From: Gammaproteobacteria bacterium
GTDB taxonomy: Bacteria > Pseudomonadota > Gammaproteobacteria > Granulosicoccales > Granulosicoccaceae
DNA length: 14,449 bases
Direction: 5' to 3'
Assembly: GCA_020444765.1 (NCBI GenBank)
Contig: JAGRHW010000042.1
Location: forward strand, 1-14,449
The notes beneath the pieces were generated by a model. That model made no database searches. It was not told where the DNA came from and saw only the letters and a program-made list of their open reading frames with translations. The position numbers and the translations under genes were made by a program. Below, piece by piece: positions 8,714-13,360 of this stretch (position 1 is its first letter; the number at the start of each line of letters is the position of its first letter).

Positions 8714-9049
8714 ATGACATTTGTTGTGCTGGAGAACTGCATACGCTGCAAATACACCGATTGTGTCGAGGTCTGCCCGGTGGATTGTTTTCATGAGGGC
8801 CCCAACTTTCTGGTCATAGATCCCGACGAATGCATCGACTGCGCTCTGTGCGAGCCGGAATGCCCGGCGGAGGCGATCAAGCCTGATACTGTGCCGGGGC
8901 TCGAGAAGTGGATCGCGCTCAACGCCGAATATGCGAAGCAGTGGCCGAACATCACGATCAAGCGCGAGCCGCCGGACGACGCCAAGGAGTGGGACGGGGT
9001 CGAGGGCAAGGAGCAGTATTTCTCCGACAAGCCCGGCGAGGGCGACTAG
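8714..9049 (+). CDS. fdxA: Seven-iron ferredoxin FdxA, apparently a gamma/alpha hybrid
   Basis: Small electron-transfer protein of 111 residues that binds one [3Fe-4S] and one [4Fe-4S] cluster. Cysteines at 9, 12, 17, 21, 25, 40, 43, 46 and 50 match the spacing of Azotobacter ferredoxin I after removal of Met1. The start at 8714 gives the standard N-terminus MTFVV and has GGGG 5-9 bases before it; the frame also runs back to 8633, but without similarity. Odd point: residues 1-50 (with [23 protein letters not shown]) are of the gamma/beta type and use mixed codons including ATA, while residues 51-111 ([13 protein letters not shown], ending [10 protein letters not shown]) are of the alphaproteobacterial type and use GC-ended codons. 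The changeover lies around 8825-8880, at the conserved second cysteine cluster. The gene may be intact in reading frame yet be an assembly artefact. Confidence 0.93.
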   Translation: MTFVVLENCIRCKYTDCVEVCPVDCFHEGPNFLVIDPDECIDCALCEPECPAEAIKPDTVPGLEKWIALNAEYAKQWPNITIKREPPDDAKEWDGVEGKEQYFSDKPGEGD

Positions 9050-9052
9050 GAT

Positions 9053-9067
9053 CGGGCTTCCGGCCCG
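9053..9067 (+). terminator. Small hairpin after fdxA
   Basis: CGGGC-ttccg-GCCCG forms a 5-bp stem starting 4 bp after the fdxA stop. No T-run follows, so termination here is doubtful. Confidence 0.25.
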
Positions 9068-9112
9068 CTAACCATGCCGGCCGGCGTGATCTGCTCGCAG
9101 CGCGGCAAACCG

Positions 9113-9140
9113 TTGATTTTTTGGGAAAATGTGCTATATT
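9113..9140 (+). promoter_or_regulatory. carD promoter overlapped by an inverted repeat
   Basis: -35 TTGATT (9113-9118), 16-bp spacer, -10 TATATT (9135-9140, preceded by TGC as in an extended -10). The start of transcription would be near 9147, leaving a leader of about 200 bases before carD. An inverted repeat TGGGAAA (9122-9128) / TTTCCCA (9139-9145) with 10-bp spacing spans the spacer and the -10, as an operator would. The leader itself (9147-9344) has no gene and includes a small CCGG-rich hairpin near 9312-9327 just upstream of the ribosome site. Confidence 0.55.
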
Positions 9141-9344
9141 TCCCACAGTCGCCCGTTCTGATCGCAAGATGTAGGGCGCTCCGAGGAGCCGCCCGACTTA
9201 GAATATCCAAGCTGAGAGCCTGTTTTCACACGCCTTACCCTTCGTGGGGCGCGCGGAAGTAGTATCGCTGCGAGGATTCAACTGGCGTCTGACGGAACTT
9301 CAGTCGCGTAAGGCCGGTATGCCGGCACAGGAGCAGAAGCCAGA

Positions 9345-9920
9345 ATGACCACCCCGAAGAAGACCCAGACCCGCCAAGGTTTCAAGACCAACGAGCACAT
9401 CGTTTATCCGGCCCATGGCGTCGGCAAGATCGTGCAGATCGAGGAACAGGAAATCGCCGGCGCCAAGCTGGAGCTCTATATCGTGGATTTCGAGAAGGAA
9501 AAGCTTCGCCTCAAGGTGCCGACCGGCCGCGCCGAGCAGAAGGGCATGCGCCGCCTGTCGGACAAGGGCCAGATCGAGCAGGCGCTCAAGGTCCTCAAGG
9601 GCCGCGCCCGCATCAAGCGCACCATGTGGTCGCGGCGGGCCCAGGAATATGATGCGAAGATCAATTCTGGCGACCTCATCGCCGTGGCCGAAGTCGTGCG
9701 CGATCTTTACCGCTCCGAGCGCCAGCCCGAGCAATCCTATTCCGAGCGCCAACTCTTCGAGCAGGCGCTGGAACGGATGGCCCGCGAGATCGCCGCGGTG
9801 AAGAAGATCGACGACGATATCGCCATCAAGGAACTGGAAGACTATCTCGCCAAGAACGCCAAGCGCCCGGCGGCGGCCGACAAGGCCGATGACGAGGTGG
9901 CCGCCGACGAAGCCGCCTGA
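9345..9920 (+). CDS. carD: CarD/CdnL family transcriptional regulator
   Basis: RNA-polymerase-binding regulator that stabilises open promoter complexes; 191 residues, within the family's 150-200 range. The N-terminal RNA-polymerase interaction domain (about 16-75) starts with EHIVYPAHGVGKIVQIEEQEI and ends with the KLRLKVP strand; the C-terminal half (about 80-165) is the all-helical DNA-binding part, rich in Arg/Lys (KVLKGRARIKRTMWSRRAQEY). An acidic/Ala-rich tail (ADKADDEVAADEAA) ends the protein. The ribosome site is AGGAGCAG about 8-15 bases before the ATG. In alphaproteobacteria carD commonly stands right after fdxA, so this neighbourhood agrees with an alpha origin for the right half. 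Flanked by a strong promoter and a strong terminator, so it is probably a single-gene unit. Confidence 0.95.
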   Translation: MTTPKKTQTRQGFKTNEHIVYPAHGVGKIVQIEEQEIAGAKLELYIVDFEKEKLRLKVPTGRAEQKGMRRLSDKGQIEQALKVLKGRARIKRTMWSRRAQEYDAKINSGDLIAVAEVVRDLYRSERQPEQSYSERQLFEQALERMAREIAAVKKIDDDIAIKELEDYLAKNAKRPAAADKADDEVAADEAA

Positions 9921-9946
9921 TCGTCGCGCAAGAGCGCCAGAAATCG

Positions 9947-9974
9947 GGGCCCGGTCATTCAGCCGGGCCCTTTT
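9947..9974 (+). terminator. Intrinsic terminator of carD
   Basis: Perfect 8-bp GC stem GGGCCCGG (9947-9954) / CCGGGCCC (9963-9970), 8-base loop, followed directly by TTTT. It lies 27 bp after the carD stop. Confidence 0.85.
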
Positions 9975-10153
9975 GCGTTGCGCAGCCTGCCGTCCCGTTC
10001 CGGCTTCCGGCTTGAAGCTTGATTTGAAGCCGCGATGTGCTACGGAGTGAAGCGTCCGGAACGCCTCCCTGCAGCGCTGACGGAGCGGACCGGAGGCACG
10101 GACGACGCACCAGGCCGCGGGGCGCGTACCGGGGCACTGATCGATCACCACGT
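9975..10153. other. Host DNA upstream of the interrupted tRNA gene
   Basis: GC-rich noncoding stretch between the carD terminator and the half tRNA. It should carry the original tRNA-Arg promoter. One candidate is TTGATT followed after 16 bp by TACGGA (about 10020-10047), but this is weak and far from the tRNA. No gene is seen. Confidence 0.4.
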
Positions 10154-10194
10154 GGTCCCGTAGCTCAGCTGGATAGAGCATCGGTTTCCTAAAC
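10154..10194 (+). pseudogene. 5' half of tRNA-Arg(CCT), left attachment repeat
   Basis: 41 bases identical to nucleotides 1-41 of the intact tRNA-Arg at 11247. It starts exactly at G1 of the mature tRNA (the base before differs in the two copies) and stops two bases past the anticodon loop, where the sequence changes to TTTTCGGCCCC. It therefore contains the 5' acceptor strand, the D arm and the anticodon loop but cannot fold into a tRNA. The upstream DNA is host-like. The best reading is that this is the original 5' half left behind when an element entered within the anticodon stem. It could also be an assembly join at a repeated tRNA. Confidence 0.85.
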
Positions 10195-10207
10195 TTTTCG
10201 GCCCCAC

Positions 10208-10225
10208 TTACATGCGGTTACATGC
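10208..10225 (+). repeat. Paired TTACATGC repeats at the left end
   Basis: Two perfect octamers at 10208-10215 and 10218-10225, 10 bp apart, 13 bp inside the left attachment repeat. I saw no matching pair at the right end. Possible recombinase or excisionase binding site. Confidence 0.45.
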
Positions 10226-10312
10226 CGCTTATGTGGCACAACATCACATTGATTTCATTGAAATCCGACTGACATTCGGCACATACTGTACCGCCATAGC
10301 ACACGACATTTC

Positions 10313-10329
10313 AGAGCAAAAAAGAGCAA
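10313..10329 (+). repeat. Left arm-type pair of AGAGCAA repeats
   Basis: AGAGCAA at 10313-10319 and 10323-10329, exactly 10 bp apart, 118 bp inside the left attachment repeat. The same pair in the same orientation is present at the right end (11188-11204), so this is a shared end feature of the element. Confidence 0.6.
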
Positions 10330-10451
10330 TATCCACACGGGACATTTGCGCCAGCGGCAGGCGCATGATTCAATAATGGTATACAAGCTAATCCGCTCGC
10401 GTCTGCACCTCTGTCATTAGCGGCGTGCAGGATCGAGGGACAAACAAATTT

Positions 10452-10766
10452 ATGATTACAGCAATTATCGTAGGAGCAGTTTGCGCAGTAGTGGGAGTTA
10501 TTATTGGCGACATCATTTCAAGCGGGCCAACAGACCCTATGATGTGTAGTCACGTCGACTACGAGCACCTTCGTTCGAAGGTCAGCAGGTTGGAAACAGA
10601 AAACTTCTGCCTCGAACAGGAACTCAGGCGCACACTTTGTATTCAGACCAGTGTCCCAGTCTTTCAGTACTGTCGTGACTTGGATGAACGCGAACGGACG
10701 CTGAAGTTCTTGAAGAGCGCCATTCGTCCACTGGAGGATTGGAAGAAGTCACTAGAGGCGAATTAG
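10452..10766 (+). CDS. Membrane-anchored coiled-coil protein of the element, unrecognised
   Basis: 104 residues, no family recognised. The N-terminus is a single strong membrane segment (residues 2-24, ITAIIVGAVCAVVGVIIGDI), followed by a short Cys/His-containing linker (MMCSHVDYEH) and a helical charged region with heptad-like spacing (LRSKVSRLETENFCLEQELRRTL), suggesting a one-span membrane protein with a coiled coil on one side. I chose the ATG at 10452, which has GAGGGA 11 bases before it; a GTG nine codons upstream (10425) is also possible. The last four bases overlap the stop of the convergent small gene. Codon use is more AT-ended than in the flanking alpha genes, in agreement with a foreign origin. 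Confidence 0.6.
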   Translation: MITAIIVGAVCAVVGVIIGDIISSGPTDPMMCSHVDYEHLRSKVSRLETENFCLEQELRRTLCIQTSVPVFQYCRDLDERERTLKFLKSAIRPLEDWKKSLEAN

Positions 10767-10918
10767 ATACTGAGCCAAAGGAAAAACAGGAACGCCAGCG
10801 CCATCACCACAGTCGCCAATATCCCGAGTTTACCCTCGGCATCGGCCTTGAATTCCCAAATATGAACTGCGAGCCGGTCATGCGATACCGGCTCGTCGGT
10901 TTTCTTCTTGATGGGCAT
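10763..10918 (-). CDS. Small tail-anchored membrane protein of the element, unrecognised
   Basis: 51 residues: a charged N-terminal half (MPIKKKTDEPVSHDRL, then WEFKADAEG) and one C-terminal membrane segment (about 31-51, GKLGILATVVMALAFLFFLW). I chose the ATG at 10918 because AGGAG lies about 11 bases upstream; the open frame continues to 11002 but without a ribosome site. Just before the ribosome site is a 7-bp stem hairpin (10938-10955) that may regulate it. It is convergent with the other element gene, sharing TTAG. Function unknown; tiny one-span proteins of this type are common in both phages and bacterial genomes. Confidence 0.5.
   Translation of the reverse strand: MPIKKKTDEPVSHDRLAVHIWEFKADAEGKLGILATVVMALAFLFFLWLSI
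10871..10894 (+). terminator. Possible terminator for the plus-strand element gene
   Basis: Perfect 8-bp stem GAGCCGGT/ACCGGCTC with 8-base loop, followed after five bases by TTTTCTTCTT on the plus strand. It lies about 100 bp past the stop of the gene at 10452-10766, inside the small minus-strand gene. The gap before the T-run makes it imperfect. Confidence 0.35.
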
Positions 10919-10937
10919 GTCGTCAAACGCTCCTAGC

Positions 10938-10955
10938 CATTGAAAAACTTCAATG
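10938..10955 (-). promoter_or_regulatory. Hairpin ahead of the small minus-strand gene
   Basis: Inverted repeat CATTGAA (10938-10944) and TTCAATG (10949-10955) with a 4-base loop. On the minus strand it ends just before the ribosome site AGGAG of the 51-residue gene. It could be an operator or a stem that hides or exposes the ribosome site. Confidence 0.3.
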
Positions 10956-11017
10956 TGCCTCGACGACAAATTTTGTGTTGCAGATTCGGGGAGCCTCGTC
11001 AAGCGTAACGGTGACGT

Positions 11018-11041
11018 TTACAGCCTATTTTACAGCCTATT
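11018..11041 (+). repeat. Two tandem copies of a 12-bp unit
   Basis: TTACAGCCTATT is present twice in direct succession (11018-11029 and 11030-11041). Both copies are perfect and a further T extends each. It may be a replication-slippage duplication or a pair of protein-binding sites. Confidence 0.6.
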
Positions 11042-11187
11042 TCTTGTTCTTGACATGTTCTCCCCGTGCCGCGCTGGACCAGCGAAGACACCTCGAACCG
11101 ATCGTGCCTTTTCTCTTTTCACGGCAACGAACGAAATGCTATCTTGTGTCTCGTTGTCTCATCAGTCAAAACGACCGAGCGTCTCTA

Positions 11188-11204
11188 AGAGCAAAAGAGA
11201 GCAA
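11188..11204 (+). repeat. Right arm-type pair of AGAGCAA repeats
   Basis: AGAGCAA at 11188-11194 and 11198-11204, 10 bp apart, 42 bp before the right attachment repeat. Same heptamer, same spacing and same orientation as at 10313-10329. Confidence 0.6.
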
Positions 11205-11246
11205 AATTGCGCGCGGGTTTTCTACTAACCCATTGAAAACAAACAC

Positions 11247-11287
11247 GGTCCCGTAGCTCAGCTGGATAGAGCATCGGTTTCCTAAAC
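11247..11287 (+). repeat. Right copy of the 41-bp attachment repeat
   Basis: Identical to 10154-10194 over 41 bases. The match begins at tRNA nucleotide 1 and ends within the 3' strand of the anticodon stem, so strand exchange must have taken place somewhere in the first 41 nucleotides, most likely in the symmetrical anticodon stem-loop used by many tyrosine recombinases. Confidence 0.85.
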
Positions 11288-11323
11288 CGAGGGTCGCAGG
11301 TTCAAGTCCTGCCGGGATCACCA
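11247..11323 (+). tRNA. tRNA-Arg(CCT)
   Basis: 77-base tRNA with encoded CCA. Acceptor GGTCCCG pairs with CGGGATC (one G-T pair), D stem GCTC/GAGC, anticodon stem TCGGT/ACCGA around the loop TTCCTAA (anticodon CCT, reads AGG), variable loop GGGTC, T stem GCAGG/CCTGC with TTCAAGT, discriminator A. The first 41 bases are repeated at 10154, so the 5' half of this gene probably came with the inserted element and the 3' half is the host's. Its promoter would now have to come from element DNA; I see no good -35/-10 pair right upstream. The epimerase gene starts only 24 bp after the CCA. Confidence 0.96.
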
Positions 11324-11347
11324 TTCTTCTTCAAAGGCAGGACTGAC

Positions 11348-12244
11348 ATGACAAAGCGCATCATTTTCACAGGTGGCTCGGGCAAGGCCGGCAAGCACGC
11401 CGTTCCCTGGCTCAAGGCCAAGGGCTACGACATCCTCAATCTCGACCTGAAGCCCCTGGATTGCCCCGGCGTGAACACGTTGATCACCGATGTCACCGAT
11501 TCCGGCCAGGTGTTCAACGCCCTTTCGATGCATTATGGCTTCGACGGCTATGACAAGGGCAAGGTTCCCTCCGCACCCGATGCCGTCGTTCATTTCGCCG
11601 CCGTGCCGCGCGTGCTGATCACGCCCGACAACACCACCTTCGAAACCAATGTCGTCTCGACCTACAATGTCATCGAGGCGGCGCTGAAGCTCGGTGTGCG
11701 CAAGGTCATCATCGCCTCGAGCGAGACCACCTATGGCGTCTGCTTCGCTGAGGGCGACAAGGATTTCCACCACTTCCCGCTGGAGGAGGATTACGACATC
11801 GACCCGATGGACAGCTACGGCCTGTCCAAGCTGGTCAACGAGAAGACCGCCCGGGCCTTCGCCATGCGCTACGGCGCCGACGTCTATGCGCTCCGCATTG
11901 GCAATGTCATCGAGCCCCACGAATACCCGATGTTCGAGGGCTTTCTGAAGAACCCCATGTCGCGCAAACGCAACGCCTGGGCCTATATAGATGCCCGCGA
12001 CCTGGCCCAGATCGTGCACCTCTGCATCATGAAGGACGGCCTGGGCTTCCAGGTGTTCAATGCCGTGAATGATACCATCACCGCCAGCCAGCCGACAGCG
12101 GAATTCCTCAAGACCCACTGCCCGCAAATACCGCTGAAGCGTCCGATCGGCGAATGGGAGGCCCCGCTTTCCAACCGCAAGATCCGCGAGGTCCTGGGCT
12201 TCAAGGAAGAGCACAACTGGCGGAAATACGTGAAGTCCCCCTGA
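11348..12244 (+). CDS. NAD(P)-dependent epimerase/dehydratase
   Basis: Extended short-chain dehydrogenase/reductase of 298 residues, cytoplasmic. The Rossmann nucleotide-binding motif GGSGKAG is at residues 9-15, the active-site Ser/Thr region at ASSETTYG (123-130) and the catalytic pair Tyr157/Lys161 in YGLSK. The family acts mostly on nucleotide sugars, but the exact substrate is not predictable. The ribosome site (AAAGGCAGGA) lies about 8 bases before the ATG. It starts 24 bp after the tRNA-Arg, so it may be read from the same transcript. Its stop overlaps the ATG of the aminotransferase (TGATG), indicating translational coupling and a shared pathway. GC-ended codon use is typical of the right half. 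Confidence 0.92.
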   Translation: MTKRIIFTGGSGKAGKHAVPWLKAKGYDILNLDLKPLDCPGVNTLITDVTDSGQVFNALSMHYGFDGYDKGKVPSAPDAVVHFAAVPRVLITPDNTTFETNVVSTYNVIEAALKLGVRKVIIASSETTYGVCFAEGDKDFHHFPLEEDYDIDPMDSYGLSKLVNEKTARAFAMRYGADVYALRIGNVIEPHEYPMFEGFLKNPMSRKRNAWAYIDARDLAQIVHLCIMKDGLGFQVFNAVNDTITASQPTAEFLKTHCPQIPLKRPIGEWEAPLSNRKIREVLGFKEEHNWRKYVKSP

Positions 12245-13350
12245 TGTCCCAGCCGTTTACGCCCCTGGTCGACAGCCTGCCGTCTTCCGTGCCCTTCGTC
12301 GGCCCCGAGGCACTGGAGCGGCGGAGCGGCACCAGATTCCGGGCTCGGATCGGCGCCAATGAAAGCGTCTTCGGCCCATCGCCCGCCGTGATCGCCGCCA
12401 TGCAGGCGGCGGCGGGCGAGGCCTGGCAATATTGCGATCCGGAAAATCACGACCTCAAGGCGGCGCTGGCCACCCATCTTGGCGTGGCGCCGGAAAACGT
12501 CGTGGTTGGCGAGGGTATCGACGGTCTCTTCGGCTACGCGGTCCGGCTTTTCGTCGAGCCCGGCGTCACGGTCGCCACCTCGCTCGGCGCCTATCCGACC
12601 TTTAATTTCCATGTCCGGGGCTTTGGCGGCAGGCTGGTGACCACGTCCTATGTCGAGGACCGCGAGGACCCCGCGTCCCTGCTGCACCTCGCCCGCCACG
12701 AGGGCGCCCGCCTCATCTATTTCGCCAATCCCGACAATCCCATGGGAAGTTGGTGGCCCGCCGCCGATGTGGAGGGGATGATCGCCGGCCTTCCCGATGG
12801 CGCCCTCCTCATGCTCGACGAGGCTTATGGCGAATTCGCGCCGGACTGCACGCTGCCGCCGCTTGATGTCTCCAATCCACGGGTGCTGCGCTTCCGCACC
12901 TTTTCCAAGGCTTACGGACTTGCCGGCATGCGGCTTGGCTATGCCATCGGCCATGCCGATCTGATCCGCGCCTTCGACAAGATCCGCAATCACTTCGGGG
13001 TCACCCGGCTGAGCCAGGCGGCCGGGCTGGCGGCCCTGGCAGATCAGGGCCACCTCGCGGCGGTCATCGCCAATGTCGCCAAGGCCCGCGGGGAGATCGC
13101 GCGGATTGCCCGCGGCAATGGTCTGTCGCCGTTGCCGTCGGCCGCCAATTTCGTCGCCATCGATTGCGGCCGCGATGGCCCTTATGCCAGACGCATTCTG
13201 GAGGCTCTCGGGCGCCGCGGCGTTTTCGTGCGCATGCCGGGCGTGGCCCCGCTCGACCGCTGCATCCGGGTGAGTGCCGGCACAGACGCGGATTTGGCCA
13301 TCTTCGAAGCCGAGCTTCCCGCGGCCATTGCCGACGCCCGGCAGATGTAA
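12244..13350 (+). CDS. PLP-dependent aminotransferase, histidinol-phosphate aminotransferase-like
   Basis: Fold-type I aminotransferase (class I/II) of 368 residues. PLP-binding residues are all visible: Asn165 in NPDNPMG, Asp192 and Tyr195 in LDEAYGEF, the Schiff-base Lys222 in TFSKAYGLAGMRLGYAIG. The N-terminal part (RIGANESVFGPSP, 35-47) and the overall length are those of the HisC branch, which includes true HisC and many relatives acting on other substrates. Because it is coupled to an epimerase and no his genes are nearby, I do not give it the hisC symbol. The start at 12244 is set by the one-base overlap with the epimerase stop; the frame also runs upstream inside that gene to 12154. 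It converges with the next gene, with only 10 bp between the stops. Confidence 0.9.
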   Translation: MSQPFTPLVDSLPSSVPFVGPEALERRSGTRFRARIGANESVFGPSPAVIAAMQAAAGEAWQYCDPENHDLKAALATHLGVAPENVVVGEGIDGLFGYAVRLFVEPGVTVATSLGAYPTFNFHVRGFGGRLVTTSYVEDREDPASLLHLARHEGARLIYFANPDNPMGSWWPAADVEGMIAGLPDGALLMLDEAYGEFAPDCTLPPLDVSNPRVLRFRTFSKAYGLAGMRLGYAIGHADLIRAFDKIRNHFGVTRLSQAAGLAALADQGHLAAVIANVAKARGEIARIARGNGLSPLPSAANFVAIDCGRDGPYARRILEALGRRGVFVRMPGVAPLDRCIRVSAGTDADLAIFEAELPAAIADARQM

Positions 13351-13360
13351 GTGCCGAGGC

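Larger units (their letters stand above)
10195..10451. other. Left end of the element, noncoding
   Basis: 257 bp without a gene. It holds two TTACATGC octamers with 10-bp phasing (10208-10215 and 10218-10225), each half of which takes part in a GCGG...CCGC inverted pair, and two AGAGCAA heptamers with 10-bp phasing (10313-10319 and 10323-10329). Repeats spaced by one helical turn near an attachment site are what tyrosine-recombinase or accessory-factor binding sites look like. Confidence 0.5.
10919..11246. other. Right end of the element, no convincing gene
   Basis: 328 bp. It contains a hairpin CATTGAA-aaac-TTCAATG (10938-10955) upstream of the small minus-strand gene, a 12-bp tandem duplication (11018-11041), the right AGAGCAA pair (11188-11204) and a small hairpin GGGTT/AACCC (11215-11231) 15 bp before the tRNA. 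A short minus-strand frame beginning at 11056 after GGGGAG reads MSRTRNRL then stop; this resembles the first residues of some tyrosine integrases but is too short to claim. A plus-strand open frame here (10953-11228) has no ribosome site and unlikely composition. Confidence 0.45.
10154..11287. mobile_element. Small integrative element or island remnant in tRNA-Arg(CCT)
   Basis: Bounded by a perfect 41-bp direct repeat (10154-10194 and 11247-11287) that is the 5' half of the tRNA; the unit from repeat start to repeat start is 1,093 bp. Base composition inside is visibly less GC-rich than the carD and epimerase genes on either side. Contents: a plus-strand gene for a membrane-anchored coiled-coil protein (10452-10766), a minus-strand gene for a small C-tail-anchored protein (10763-10918), and arm-like AGAGCAA repeat pairs near both ends. 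No integrase, transposase or toxin-antitoxin pair is recognisable. Most tRNA-borne elements duplicate the 3' end of the tRNA; this one duplicates the 5' half, so the working tRNA lies downstream of element DNA. It may be a non-autonomous satellite moved by an integrase coded elsewhere, or the leftovers of a larger island. Confidence 0.7.

Noticed and set aside
9300..10181. Minus-strand open frame opposite carD
   Set aside because: It runs through the carD terminator and the half tRNA, and is rich in repeated Leu-Gly runs typical of antisense frames in GC-rich DNA.
10953..11228. Plus-strand frame of 91 codons at the right end of the element
   Set aside because: No ribosome site, crosses tandem repeat and AGAGCAA repeats, composition unlike a protein; a second overlapping frame is just as open.
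10154..11323. CRISPR-like or tandem array suggested by multiple short repeats
   Set aside because: The repeats are heptamers to dodecamers in pairs, not 23-40-bp repeats with regular spacers.
11318..12214. Long minus-strand open frame (about 298 codons) opposite the epimerase
   Set aside because: The epimerase on the plus strand has a complete set of motifs and a ribosome site; the antisense frame is open because of GC-rich codons and has no recognisable domain.
11983..13053. Long minus-strand open frame (about 356 codons) opposite the aminotransferase
   Set aside because: Antisense shadow of a well-supported aminotransferase; starts inside another gene and has no family features.
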